A stretch of 64,000 nt of DNA from Scylla paramamosain (taxonomy: Eukaryota > Arthropoda > Malacostraca > Decapoda > Portunidae), in NCBI RefSeq assembly GCF_035594125.1, contig NC_087180.1, positions 13,229,115 through 13,293,114 of the forward strand, given 5' to 3'. The notes under the pieces are model-generated. The model worked only from the letters and a program-made list of their open reading frames with translations. It was not told where the DNA came from and searched no databases. Positions 1-12,625 of this stretch are shown piece after piece. The position numbers were made by a program, and so were the translations under genes. Positions within the stretch are counted from its first letter, which is position 1. The number at the start of each line of letters is the position of its first letter.

Positions 1-18
1 TTCACTACTATCATTTTT

Positions 19-58
19 ACTACTTCTACTACTAGTACTACTACTACTACTACTACTA
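19..58. repeat. (CTA)n microsatellite
   Basis: CTA/ACT trinucleotide run with two early interruptions. The same motif recurs as long arrays near 31.1, 39.6 and 63.8 kb. Confidence 0.9.
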
Positions 59-228
59 ATGGCGATACAACCAAGTAATTTTTTTTTATTACTTTTTTTT
101 TTCGGGGCCAGCAATTAAGGGACTTTTTACCTTGTTTTATGTCCCTCTAGCCTGCTTCCCACACACGTAAAAAAACACCAGTGAATAAGTAAGAAGAAAA
201 AAAAACTAAACTCCACTTGAGACAGCGT

Positions 229-300
229 GCTCCTTATGGCCTGATTGGTAAAAACGTGTAACTGAATTGGCCTGTCAAGTGTTCGATTTCCAGCCTTTCC
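229..300 (+). mobile_element. tRNA-derived SINE head (degenerate)
   Basis: An RNA polymerase III A-box-like motif (TGGCCTGATTGGTA, 237-250) is followed about 42 bases later by a B-box-like motif (GTTCGATTTCC, 281-291). That is the internal promoter spacing of a tRNA. The stretch reads like a tRNA D arm followed by a T arm, but the acceptor stem does not close convincingly and no CCA or terminator follows, so a functional tRNA is unlikely. A SINE body could continue downstream to about 400-480, but I cannot see its 3' end. An intact tRNA gene is the less likely alternative. Confidence 0.5.
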
Positions 301-691
301 TTCTCACGTCTAAACCACTTGGGTCAATTACTCAGTTCCCGGAGTTCCTTCTTAGACTCACTTAAGCACCTAAACATTTATCATGGAAGGCGAGCAATTG
401 GAAATATAAATAGCGAAGCAAATACAGTGAATATCTCCAGTTCTTCCTCTGATTGCAAAGGTGGAAAGTTAATATAGAAATTCGCTCCTCATCATTTATG
501 GAATCCTGAAGCCACCAGGCGAGGCAACACAGGCGAGGGAGCAGAAAATGTGTTGCTTCACGATACTCTTGCCTGCAGGATACTTGCTTGCCTCGTGGTG
601 TGCTTGTTTGGTGCAGTCTTTAGATGTCAGGTTGTATTGTGGGTTAATCTTCTTGTTCTGTTGTTGTTCTTGATCTTCCTCTTCTTGTGTT
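301..691. other. unique non-coding stretch
   Basis: Mixed-composition DNA just downstream of the SINE-like head. Its first 150 bases may be SINE body. I see no supported exon or RNA. Confidence 0.5.
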
Positions 692-835
692 TGGTGGTTG
701 TTGTTGTTGTTGTTGTTGTTGTTGTTCTTGCTCTTCTTATTCTTCATGTTCTTCATGTTGTTCTTATTAATCACCATCATCTATTTTTTCTTCTGCTTCT
801 GCTTCTTCTCCTTCCTCCTCTTCTTCACCACGGTA
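692..835. repeat. (TTG)n passing into TTC-rich tract
   Basis: About 11 TTG units (692-725) followed by a pyrimidine-rich mixture of CTT, TTC and CAT triplets. Frames across it give poly-Val/poly-Leu or poly-Asn and are repeat artefacts. Confidence 0.85.
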
Positions 836-2014
836 CGTAGAATCCTTGTATTTTTAAAAGCCTCACAAACTTTCCAACTATGTTTTTAGCTTCACGAAAC
901 TCTTAGAGCTTTTTGGATTCGTATTTTGAAACGTGGTCTTTTCTCATTAAATTGTTTTCAAGGCTACAAATATAATTAGTAAAGTTCTCATGTTTGTTTT
1001 CTTCCACTCGTTGTGTAAAGTCCTTGTTAAATTATCACTAAAATCATGGACACGCCTTTGAAAATCACATATTTCACTACAGCTAGTTAAATTAGTCGAT
1101 ATAAGACTATGAGAAGTTTAAAAATACTGTGCTTAGAGTGAGGTCGCTCGGGTTTCTTAAAACTTATATGGGGGAGTGTGAGTAGATCAGCTTTAAAGGT
1201 GATGGTGTTTTGAGTAACATTGTAGGCCACCTGGTAGCCGCCGGGCAGGTGAGGGATTTGGTAAACAAGGAAATCAAATATAGGTAAACAGCTCCATGGA
1301 AAGAGGATAGAAAGATGTTTAAAAGTAAGTAGAGACAAATCCTCCCTGTATATGAATATGAAGGAAGATCTGATGAAATAGTGAAATTGTATAAACAAAT
1401 AGGAATGAAATTAAATATACAAACAAAACGATTTTGGCAAAACTGAACGAGATTATGTATACATAAAGTAATAGATACATAGTTATTCGGGATTTTAGCA
1501 AAGATGTATTGGTGATAGCACCATATATACACATCTTTTTCCCTAGTTATGTCCCTTTATAATCGGAAATACATAATTAACTTTTTCACTGCTGGATAAT
1601 TTTTCCCCCTAATCATCCATAATTTAAGCGGCTAATCTCTCTTCTCCGTTGTGTGTCCATAAAGATACTTTTTACAGCGTTTTTAATGTAAATATTTTAA
1701 TCTTGATAAACGTTCTTCGAGTAGTCAGTTTACACAAACAGATCTATACTAAAGGACGAAAATCTTGGATAAATTTAAATCTAAATAAGCCTCCTGATCT
1801 TTTCATCCACCTCTTCTCTTTCTATCTATCTCGTCCTACTTCCCTGCTTTGTCCTCGAGCCTGTCAAAAAATACCTAAGCTCCAGAAGTGAATAGAACCC
1901 AAAACATTCCCTCAAACGCTGCTGGAGGTGTTTTTATTTTCACGCATCACAGGCAGACAAGATGAGACCGATGGCTGTTTGGAAAAGGGGAGCAGGGAGA
2001 AGCGGGGACGGAGA
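836..2014. other. unique A/T-rich DNA, no gene seen
   Basis: Open frames are short, up to 122 codons on the minus strand at 1164-1532. They overlap one another in competing frames with Phe/Ile/Tyr-rich composition typical of translated A/T-rich DNA. No RNA or splice structure is evident. Confidence 0.5.
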
Positions 2015-2093
2015 GAGTTAGGGAAGAGAGAAACAGAGCAGCAGGGATGGAGTGAGTTAGGGAAGAGAGAAACACAAGTTCGGGTGAAGGAAG
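2015..2093. repeat. 39-bp tandem duplication
   Basis: The block GAGTTAGGGAAGAGAGAAAC occurs at 2015 and again at 2054. In translation it yields ELGKRET twice, 13 codons apart. Confidence 0.75.
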
Positions 2094-2231
2094 GGTTATA
2101 CAAAGGGCAGGAATATTAAGTTTAGGATTAATGCTAGAAATAAAACTGCAGTGAAACCTGAAATGAAATGTAGAAATGGGGAAATCAATTTTAAGGTTTA
2201 ATATTTGACTTAGAGGAAAATGAGAAAAACG

Positions 2232-2344
<113 letters not shown>

Positions 2345-2608
2345 AGACACACACGTTTTAAGAGAAAGAAGACACGGTATTAGAGAACGAATATCAAAGG
2401 ACTTAGGGAGGATAAATAAGTGATATATATGCACGAACAAAGACTCGATATGAAGCAAAGATAAACCATGGAGATAAAAGAATAAGCGATAAAGAAGGAG
2501 AAACAAACAGAAACACCAAGAACACAGATTAGGGCACAGTCACGTATTAAAACCACCCACCCAAAAAAAAAAAAACAGAAAACACGAAATTAAACTCCAA
2601 TGCGCGTT

Positions 2609-2653
2609 CACCATCACCACCAACACCATCACCACCAACACCATCACCACCGC
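2609..2653. repeat. 15-bp minisatellite, 3 units
   Basis: Three units built from ACC and ATC triplets (ACCATCACCACCAAC type). Confidence 0.85.
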
Positions 2654-2838
2654 TAACAATAAACATAAAAACACCAATTAACACCGTGAAAAACATCAAC
2701 AACAATAAAGGCACCGTTCGGATCTTTTTAATTTCCATCCATCTACAAATACAATAAATTAGGTGGCTGCAATTAGTGGACACACCTTCGTCACCAGGTG
2801 GACAAGTACGGGAGCGAGACCTGCATGCGGAAATGGGC

Positions 2839-2947
<109 letters not shown>

Positions 2948-2978
2948 TTCTTTTGTGAAGTCATTTTAGTTTTCAGTG

Positions 2979-2979
<1 letters not shown>

Positions 2980-3054
<75 letters not shown>
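2980..3054. repeat. (TC)37 microsatellite
   Basis: Perfect array in the opposite sense to 2841-2938. The two could pair into a stem of up to about 74 bp. Confidence 0.98.
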
Positions 3055-3484
<430 letters not shown>

Positions 3485-3698
3485 TTCTATATACTGTTGT
3501 TCATACCTATAACTCTTTCACTTCTAATGACATCATGACACTGATTTTATTTCAGGAACCATAGGCAGTTTCAGTGAGGGGAAAATTAAACTACAGGCAC
3601 TAAAAGACCATAAATATTCAGTTATTCAGTTGTTGTCAGTTGTATCTTTCAGAATTATATTGTAAACACGCGCTAAACGAATTTATTAAGTTTGAGAA

Positions 3699-3701
<3 letters not shown>

Positions 3702-3766
<65 letters not shown>
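3702..3766. repeat. (AG)32 microsatellite
   Basis: Perfect array in A/T-rich flanks. Confidence 0.98.
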
Positions 3767-3769
<3 letters not shown>

Positions 3770-4378
3770 ATAACTGGAAATCAAATTATTGTCGAATTAC
3801 TTTATGAAACAGAACACAATGCATCATGAATATGTTGGTTTTACTTCAGATTATTCCCTCATGACTCATAAATTAACTATTTTCTCCCCCTTTTATTGAC
3901 TTCATGTATCTCAATCCGTCTTGTTCACAGTTCTGCAACCACCACGCAAATGAGGCAGTCTTCCCAGGTATTACATTGACTTTAGCAGTGAAATTATGCA
4001 TGCAATCGTCACTAGAGCAAGTAAATTACTCTCCCTTGCTGAAGAGTCTCTGGGCACTAATCTTAACTGTGCGTAGCGAATCATGTCGAGTTTCAATCTC
4101 ATCTCACTTCCCTTACACACATTAGCGACAGGGTAAGTTCGTCATTCTCAGCTTCCAGGCAAGAATCGAAGCGAAATCAAGAGAAGTGATTGATTTTATT
4201 TCTTTTCAACTCTCCTTCGTAGTTTTTTTTTCACTATATCGAATTTCTGCGTTAAAGAAATGTGTCTACTGGTTGATTTTTTTTTTTACAAGGCTAAGAG
4301 TGAAGTTCTTAATGAGAGGAACGTTTCAAGTTTTAATTTCTGTCGTGAATAAAGAAGACTAGCATGTTGGATGAGGTG

Positions 4379-4382
<4 letters not shown>
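3767..4382. other. unique A/T-rich DNA
   Basis: Contains short poly-T runs near 4225 and 4278. A 73-codon open frame at 3904-4125 has no recognisable motif. Confidence 0.5.
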
Positions 4383-4463
<81 letters not shown>

Positions 4464-4474
4464 CACCCATCTTC
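4383..4474. repeat. (AG)32 with ACAGAG tail
   Basis: Perfect AG array to 4446, then imperfect hexamer-like ACAGAG units. This is an intermediate between AG and AC repeats. Confidence 0.95.
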
Positions 4475-4978
4475 ATACTTACCACCTGCAATCCTCTCGC
4501 GGGAATAGCTCCTTGATGACGTGAAAAAAGTGCGTGAGGTAGAAAGCAGGGGAACGCATCTCGCTGCTTGAAGACTGAAGGGAATTAACGGGGATAAAGA
4601 GGAGGGAATAAAACTTGCCTTCCCCTTGCACTGTATCTAAGAGCAATGTAGGTAGCTAATATACGTTAAGCAACTAACAGAACTACGTTTAAATATATTA
4701 CATCATCTGCTTAATATTACTTAGTGTAGCCTATAAATTACTCGTAAGGGCTAACATTTCTGCTTCAGCTTGTTCCTCCTTTGTGTTTCTTTGTGTTTAC
4801 GTATTTATAGATAAGGCAGAGTTACCAGACATCTCGAAAACTAAAGAAGCTGCCCTTTTCAAAGTTTTGAAATCTTTTTCCTGTTTTATCTTTTTTTTTG
4901 GGCGTCAACTTAACGTTTTTCTTCTCCACTTTTTGTTGACGCCCCCAAAATACAAAAAAAATCTTGTACTTTAAAGGA
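4475..4978. other. unique DNA, no gene seen
   Basis: Mixed then T-rich sequence. A small imperfect inverted repeat around 4909-4942 (GGGCGTCAAC versus GTTGACGCCC, about 30 bases apart) could form a local hairpin. Confidence 0.5.
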
Positions 4979-5058
4979 GGAGGAAGAAGAAGGAGGAGGA
5001 GAAAGAAGAGATGGATAAGAAGGAGAGGAAAGAAGAGCTGGAGGAGAAGGACATTTAA
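4979..5058. repeat. GGA/GAA purine tract
   Basis: Almost uninterrupted purines made of GGA and GAA triplets, leading directly into the next AG array. Confidence 0.85.
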
Positions 5059-5771
<713 letters not shown>

Positions 5772-5955
5772 TCCATTGTATTTATTTCATGAAGCTATTT
5801 TTTTCAGTATCACGATGGCAAGTTTCCGTCCTCTCTTTATTTTCCCTAACTTTATTTCTCTCCATTAAATATAGAGTTATTTTTATCTTTCTTTCTTTTC
5901 TCTTGTTGTAGTTTAGTTTTATATGAAGATTGTAGTTGTATCTACATGGTGATCT

Positions 5956-5959
<4 letters not shown>

Positions 5960-6034
<75 letters not shown>
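5960..6034. repeat. (TC)37 microsatellite
   Basis: Perfect array. The following 150 bases to about 6160 are also nearly all pyrimidine. Confidence 0.98.
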
Positions 6035-6038
<4 letters not shown>

Positions 6039-6224
6039 TGTTTCTCTCTATTCAATTTCCTGCCACTGTCACGTCATCTGCCTCCACCCTCCACTCTCCC
6101 TCCCTCCCTTTATATTCCCTCTCTTTCTCTCACTATCTCTCACATTTCACCTTTTCTTTTCCCTTTTTTTTCCGAAACTGGAATAGGTACACTCATATGC
6201 ACTTTAGTGTTTACATTGTTAGTA

Positions 6225-6332
<108 letters not shown>

Positions 6333-6334
6333 TG

Positions 6335-7170
6335 TTGCGTAACACTTCCGCTTTAAAACTATTGTGATATAATGTAGTTTTGTTCTGCGCAGTTCAAGCT
6401 GTTTACGTCAGCGCGAGACTGCTTTAGTTCAGGAGTTTGGGGTGGGATTTAAACTCGTGCTTGTTTGAGATGTATAGTTCCAAATCAAACTTACGAATCC
6501 TTTCCTCGCGTTCTTCCGCTCCTTACATTACTACATTATTGGGTGGTTACGACTTTTCTGACTTATTTTCTCTCTCCTTTATTTTTTTTATTTCAGATTT
6601 TCTTTCTTTTTATATGTCAGTAATGCATATCTGCTCTTCCCTTTCAGTCTTCATTTCGGTTGTTGGATTAACGTATTTTTTGTTACCTTATTTTCTTTTT
6701 CATCTTCTTTTCTTTTTCGCTTTATCTTTTTCGTTTCTTTTTTCATTTCCTCTCTATTTTTTAATGTCTCACACACCTTCCTTTTCTTCTTTCATCCTGT
6801 TGTTATTTACGTTATTGGTTATTGGTTTGGTTTTCTTACTTAATATTCTTCCCTTTTCCTTCCCTTTCCTTTTATCTTTTTTTTTTTTTTTAATACTTAA
6901 CTATCCTCTGTTTATTTTTTTTTCTATGTATTGTGTTGGTTTAACGTTAACTTTTCTTTCTCATGTTCTCTCCTCTCTCCTTCTCTCCCTTAACTTTTAT
7001 ATTCTCCTTTGTTTATAATTTTGTTTCTTTATTATAATGTCAACAGTTTTTTTTTTCGTTATCTTGCTTAATCTTGAATAAATACTCCTCATCCTCCTTT
7101 CCTCTTTATTATTATTATTTTTTTCAACTCAAACTTATTTACTTACTCCTGTTATGCTTCTATCTTAGCG
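6335..7170. other. T-rich pyrimidine block
   Basis: A predominantly T/C plus strand. A 193-codon open frame (6437-7018) is 60% or more Phe/Leu/Ser/Ile. This is the expected product of a pyrimidine tract, which contains few stop codons, rather than a membrane protein. Confidence 0.6.
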
Positions 7171-7660
7171 ATGTCTAATTGAGTGTGTGTCCTTTTTCAT
7201 ATTTTATTTTTTTTGCTCCAGATTTTCCCTCCTCCTTTTTCTTTTTTTCTTTGCGTTTATCTTCTTTCTTCCTTGCGTTATTTCAGTCTTCGTTATTTAT
7301 TTCTCTTATGCTCCTCTCTTCAGTAATGTCTAACTCAGCGTGTCTCCTATTTCATCTTTCACTTTCTTTCTTATTCCAGATTTTCCTTTTTCTTTTTTCT
7401 TTGCCTTTACCTTCTCTCTTTCTTCCTGTCCGTTATTTCCGTCCTCATTATTTATTCTGATGCTTCTTTTTCCAGTAATGTCTAACTGAGCGTGTCTGCT
7501 TTTTCATTTTCCTGCTATTTTCTCTGTTACTCCATTTTTTATTCCCTTTTACTTCTTATTTTCCCTTCCCACTCTTCTTCTTTTCCGCTCTCTGTATCTT
7601 CGTTATTTATTCTTCTTATGGTTCTTTCTTCAGTAATGTCTAACTGAGCGTGTCTTTCCT
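7171..7660. repeat. ~155-bp minisatellite, about 3.3 units
   Basis: The block ATGTCTAACTGAGCGTGTC and close variants recur at 7171, 7326, 7478 and 7636, giving spacings of 155, 152 and 158 bases. A second shared block (TTCGTTATTTATTCTTCTTATG type) precedes each one. The first unit is the most diverged. Confidence 0.85.
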
Positions 7661-7787
7661 TTTTCATCATTATCACGTCATTTTTCTTCCCTCCCCGCGT
7701 GGTGTTATTTTTCCTCCATTCTTAGTTTCCTCCGCCTTGCCACACACTCCTGGTCATATCAAGGTATCGTTGGCATGCAGATGAAGG

Positions 7788-7790
<3 letters not shown>

Positions 7791-7884
<94 letters not shown>
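7791..7884. repeat. (CT)47 microsatellite
   Basis: Perfect array with a purine left flank (ATGAAGGAAG), unusual for this block. Confidence 0.98.
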
Positions 7885-7886
<2 letters not shown>

Positions 7887-8011
7887 ATTGCCAGTACTTT
7901 GGTCTTGTAATTTCTATATTATATCGTTTCTTGCCTCCTCATTTTCCTCTCCCTCGCCCTCCATTCTGTGTTCATTATGTTTCACTCTCCTACCCTTTAC
8001 TACTATTTTTT

Positions 8012-8152
<141 letters not shown>

Positions 8153-8216
8153 CATGATTCTGTTCCCTCTTCTTCCCCTTGTTTCTCCACATTTTGATTA
8201 TGCATCATCCTATATA

Positions 8217-8219
<3 letters not shown>

Positions 8220-8302
<83 letters not shown>
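8220..8302. repeat. (TC)41 microsatellite
   Basis: Perfect array ending in a run of six C. Confidence 0.98.
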
Positions 8303-8304
<2 letters not shown>

Positions 8305-8618
8305 CCCTCATTATGGTCCTTCCGCTCAAAACTTTTAAGGAGAACAATAGAAATAACTCGGTTTTTAAGGTTTGGTTAAGAAACACAAACATTGGAGACA
8401 CAGATAGTGTTGAATATGTTATGTGACAGTCAGAGGCGAGGGACGGGGCTGGCTTCGCTTCACCAACAATGCGCCACGAGCAGAGAGAAAGAGTAATGGA
8501 AAAGCGGGATAGACTCGTGGGAAATTATTCATTTGTCTTATACAGCAGGAGAGAGTGAAGGAATTTTTTGATAGAAGGGAGAGAACGAGGGAGAAGAGTT
8601 ACATTCCTTTTTGGTCTG

Positions 8619-8622
<4 letters not shown>
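8303..8622. other. unique spacer
   Basis: End of the pyrimidine block. Composition returns to mixed, then purine-rich. No gene seen. Confidence 0.5.

Positions 8623-8659
<37 letters not shown>
8623..8659. repeat. (TG)18 microsatellite
   Basis: Perfect short array. Confidence 0.97.
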
Positions 8660-8662
<3 letters not shown>

Positions 8663-9056
8663 TTTCACCCACGATCTTGGTTACGTACTTAGCGTGAATA
8701 CATACATAAAAACAACTTTTGAATACAAGGATCACCACAAATCATTATAAGGAGCGGTTGATCCTTATTGAAAAAGAAAACTAACTCACTGCCCCATAAT
8801 GATGTAAGCCAGACAGACCTCTCTCACCTGGCTGGATTAGGAAGTCGAGGCTTGAAATATTAGCAAGTTGGGAAAAGACGTTCACACTTGCTCACGTATG
8901 ATGTCCCTCCCAATGTCGTAACGGCGCCGGTACCTTCAGGCATCTTCCCTCATCCATTAGTCAGGTTTCAACAAGACTGCCACAGTTGACGCGACGTACG
9001 TGTTTCTGGACTTAAAGTTTAAAGCGGTAAGACAACTCGCAAAGGAAGACTGATGA
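8660..9056. other. unique DNA
   Basis: Mixed composition with CpG-containing words around 8920-9000. No supported gene. Confidence 0.5.
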
Positions 9057-9286
9057 GCACAAGGAAGACAGGTGAACTTAAAGTAACACAGAAGAACACA
9101 AAGGAAGGAACACAGGTGAACTCAAAGGAAGGAACACTGGTGAACTCAAAGGAAGGAACACAGGTGAACTCAAAGAAAGACAGGTGAACATTGAACACAA
9201 ATGAACAGATGAACACAAACAAAGGAACACTGAACACAAATGAACACATGAACACACGGATGAACATAAAGGAAGAACACAAACCA
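9057..9286. repeat. 24-bp minisatellite
   Basis: Units of the type GAACACAGGTGAACTCAAAG. They are best preserved at 9105-9180, where three follow each other at 24-bp spacing, and degrade to GAACACAAATGAAC words afterwards. On the minus strand the period appears as an eight-residue FEFTCVPS repeat, which is a repeat translation and not a protein. Confidence 0.85.
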
Positions 9287-9463
9287 GTAAACCCATTAGG
9301 ATGCTCTACTCAATAAGCCACATTCTAATCTACAATATAGTAAGGGATAAGATAGTGGAGCCAAAAGCTGCTTGGAAGCGCTGACTGTGGCATAGTGGTT
9401 AATAATTGATCTTTCTGTGCTTCTCCAGTTACCTATGTATGTATCGGAAACGTGAAGGAGGTG

Positions 9464-9465
<2 letters not shown>

Positions 9466-9520
<55 letters not shown>

Positions 9521-9548
9521 TCTGTCTCTGTCTCTGTGTCTGTGTCTC
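9466..9548. repeat. (GT)27 with TCTCTG tail
   Basis: Perfect GT array to 9519, then about five TCTCTG-like hexamers. Confidence 0.96.
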
Positions 9549-9642
9549 TTGATGATTTTAATAATTTAGCCTCAGAGGATTTCAGGTGAACATAATACCT
9601 ATTGGACCACGAAGGAGCCATCTTGTGTTTGGATTCATACTT

Positions 9643-9645
<3 letters not shown>

Positions 9646-9712
<67 letters not shown>
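9646..9712. repeat. (AG)33 microsatellite
   Basis: Perfect array, directly followed by a G-rich motif. Confidence 0.98.
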
Positions 9713-9713
<1 letters not shown>

Positions 9714-9715
<2 letters not shown>

Positions 9716-9736
9716 GGGGCGGGGTGGCTGGGTGGG
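9714..9736 (+). other. predicted G-quadruplex motif
   Basis: Four G runs (6, 4, 3 and 3 bases) separated by 1, 5 and 1 bases fit the canonical G3+N1-7 rule. The motif abuts the preceding AG array. Confidence 0.6.
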
Positions 9737-10794
9737 TCTAGAGACAGATAATGAGAAATGAATACAGACCAAACTCGGTCTTCCAAATGACGTGAAATCT
9801 GGAATGTAACCCATTATTCTCGACTGCACCCTCCGGAATTAATGAGTGGAAATCCTGTGGCAGGTAGTCGCTAATTGGAGGTGAGACAGAGAAAGCTCAC
9901 ATGGACGGACAGATTAATCAATGTTCTGGAAAATCATGACAAAACTAAACCCGAAAGAAAAGACGGTCATTGCGGGATTGGGAAAACACAAAAGGAAAGA
10001 AAAAAAGATGTTTAAACATTAATTGTGCATCTCATAGCTTTCCTTTATACTCGAGTCGGTGAATTACGAGTCGCTGACAATTCCTCCACAAAAGGCAGTT
10101 GAATCCATCAGACGTAACAGGATTCCACGAAACGCTCTCTTTTCTCTCCGCTAATGGCTTCGTTAAAGAGATGAAAAAATAGAAAAGAGTCCCTCGTGGC
10201 GGCCGTGCACGGTAGTACAATTAGTGAGTTATAAAACACTCGGCGGTCGATACTTGAGTGATTCACGTACTGACATAAAAACAAACTCCCTCCTGGACAC
10301 CTCTGAGGACTTCATTCATTGCTGCGTACACACAAAGACGTATTTTTCTTATTAATGCTCGCTCACAAATCTACATACTCATGGTTATATTCATGCAACA
10401 TACGTATGCATACCTCTGGGAGTGAGTTATAGATATCATCCTATAAAAAATGCACTCACTTCGCAAGATAATCAGACGGACACGCAGATGAAGATGTGGA
10501 CTGAGTGAGAGAGAGAGAGAGACAGAGAGGCAAACAAAGAGAAGATGAGGAATGAAGATTGAAAAAAAAAGCTCAAATGGAGGAAAAGAGAAAGAACAGA
10601 CTGAAAGACAAAAAACGACAGTGATAAACAGACGCATCCAGACAGAGATATGGGTTGAGACGGACATATCAGACTGACAGAGGGAGAAAGAATAAATGGA
10701 GAAGCAGAACACCAGTTGATAAACGGAGATAAACAACAACGCGGAGAAGCAGATTAAGACGGACACATTTCGAGAGAGAGCTAAAAGTAGATGC
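9737..10794. other. unique DNA, GACAGA-rich at 10490-10700
   Basis: No gene is supported. From about 10490 the strand becomes purine-rich with scattered GACAGA words, probably an old GACA repeat. A short (GA)9 lies at 10507-10525. Confidence 0.5.
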
Positions 10795-10819
10795 AAAAAA
10801 AAAAAAAAAAAAAAAAAAA
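10795..10819. repeat. poly-A run
   Basis: About 25 consecutive A. This could be a retroposon tail, but no recognisable body precedes it. Confidence 0.85.
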
Positions 10820-11280
10820 GCCGACATAAATAAATAAAGATAGACAGAGACAGGGGGAGAGGTAAGTTGAGACAGAGGGAATGAGAGAAGGAGAAAAAAT
10901 AGATTGACAGCTTCTACCTCCTACTCGCCTGCTATTTAGATGCATTGCTGGTGGAGATGCCGAGAGCCGCCCACTGCACAATTGTATCACAGGATGCAAG
11001 GGAAAAAGGAAACAGAATCCTTTCCTCCCTCACTTTTTCTCTGCACTTACTCTTACCCCTTCTATTTTTAACTGAATTGCCTTTTATACGTTGGAACTTA
11101 TTCAATTAACGTACCTCCTCACTCCCTGGTGCTGGTGGCCGTCAGAGTGCCACTTTTCAAGGAGGGGCTACGGGTGTCTCATGTGTTATGGAGGCAGTGG
11201 TTATAAAAGGAGGTCAACACGTAGATTTATGCGTATCTCAAGTGTCTCCCAGTTTTGCATATGGAGCACGTCTTACTTTT
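10820..11280. other. unique DNA
   Basis: Purine-rich, then mixed. A word like the start of the duplicated unit that follows (CAAGGAGGGGCTACGGG, 11158) may be an older third copy. Confidence 0.5.
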
Positions 11281-11470
11281 CAAAGGAGAGCCAGATAATT
11301 GGGAGGTCTGTGGTATAATTGGAGAGGAAGGAAATGACACACTATTTTCATGGCGAGTTTCTTTTCTCCCGCTGTCAAAAGGGAGCTGGATAATGGAGCG
11401 GCCTGGCGTATAATTACCGAGAGGGAAGTGATGTATGATTATTGAATCCATGTGCTGATGTAATTCTGTA
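11281..11470. repeat. 95-bp tandem duplication
   Basis: CAAAGGAGAGCCAGATAATT at 11281 and CAAAAGGGAGCTGGATAAT at 11376 begin two diverged copies. Each carries a later TATAATT block and a GAAATGACAC/GAAGTGATG block in the same order. Confidence 0.75.
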
Positions 11471-12529
11471 GAGGAGAGAGAAGGAGAGGGAGAGTACGGA
11501 AGAGATTATAGGCCTCGTTCTTCATTGTGGACTTGAATGTAACTACGTACGCTCTTTCTTTTTGACTCTCCCAAGGATAGCAAATTTGATAAGGGCAAGA
11601 AAGGATGACCAGCTTGATAAGGATGATAAAAGATAAGCTTGAGAATAATAACCAAAAATAAGAAACGTGAATAGAATAACGAAGTGTTCTGGACTGTTAC
11701 GGATAAGTAAGAATAAAAAGTTTATTAAGCATAACAGAATAAGATAAGGACTGCAAAATATAAACTTGACTAGAATCATAAATAATAACAAACTTAATTA
11801 CGATGACAAAATAAACTAATGGATAAAGATGACAAAAATTATAATGGAATGAAGTGATAATGATAATCTGTTAAGGATAATACACACAAAAAAAGATAAA
11901 AGATAAAAGGTACTCTTGACTAGAATCACAAATAATAGTAAACTTAATTAGGATGACTAAAGTTAATGAACTGTTGGATAAAGATGACAAGATAACAAAT
12001 TGCTAACAATAACAAGGACTAAACTGACAACAATAACAAGGAATAAATTGATAAGTGAATCCGAAACTCACGTACGTCCTTCACTGTGAACTCCAGCTTG
12101 TGTGGCATGATTGCTCGTCGTTCCTGCAGGTGGCAGTGACAGCTCTACTCCGAAAGAATTAAGTCCCCAAATCACTGCTGTGCATGTGTGGCTGTTTCTG
12201 TAGCGTCTCCCTCAATTTTAATTAAGGTTATTTTTGCAACAGTCGAGGAATGCGAATTACTTCACGAGGATTAAGAAAAGGTTATCATTGTCATATTATA
12301 CTGGCGGTAGCATTACACGTCAGTAGTATTACGCGTCACACTGGCAAGGAAACGGAAAGCAGACAGTATGCTGGAGTTTCAATTCATGGTCAGAGAGAAA
12401 GTAAGGGAAAGTTGAACAGCAAGAGATGTGGAAATGATGGAATTACTAAGAACAACTGTAAATGTTCGAAGTTATGACAGACAGGATATTCAAATAATTT
12501 TTTACGTGAGGTAAAACTGTTGAGAGCAT
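11471..12529. repeat. A-rich region with 150-bp duplication
   Basis: CTTGACTAGAATCA starts two similar blocks at 11765 and 11915. Both continue with AAATAATA, AACTTAATTA and GGATAAAGATGACA. The surroundings are full of GATAA and AATAACA words. From 12061 to 12529 the DNA is unique, and a 75-codon frame there (12250-12477) has no recognisable motif. Confidence 0.7.
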
Positions 12530-12568
12530 GATGATGGAAATGATGTTAATAATGATGATGGAAATGAT

Positions 12569-12611
<43 letters not shown>

Positions 12612-12625
12612 GTAATAATAATAAT
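12530..12625. repeat. 24-bp duplication plus (AAT)n
   Basis: GATGATGGAAATGATGTTAA occurs at 12530 and 12554, then an imperfect AAT array of about 17 units follows. Confidence 0.9.

Noticed and set aside
6441..6456. Minus-strand T-arm-like word (GAGTTTAAATCCC)
   Set aside because: It lacks the conserved TTCRA core and no A-box lies at the right distance.
6437..7018. 193-codon Phe/Leu/Ser frame that looks like a multi-pass membrane protein
   Set aside because: Pyrimidine-rich DNA gives hydrophobic codons and few stops. There is no family signature, and the same composition continues outside the frame.
7171..7660. Four regularly spaced 19-base blocks, CRISPR-like at first sight
   Set aside because: The intervening ~135 bases are themselves related to each other, so this is a long-unit minisatellite; spacers are far too long for a CRISPR array.
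9388..9402. A-box-like word (TGGCATAGTGGTTAA) suggesting a second tRNA-derived SINE
   Set aside because: No B-box follows at 30-60 bases, so the match alone is weak.
10795..10819. Poly-A run as the tail of a processed pseudogene or LINE
   Set aside because: The 300 bases before it are GACAGA-rich purine DNA with no recognisable gene or element, and no target-site duplication was seen.
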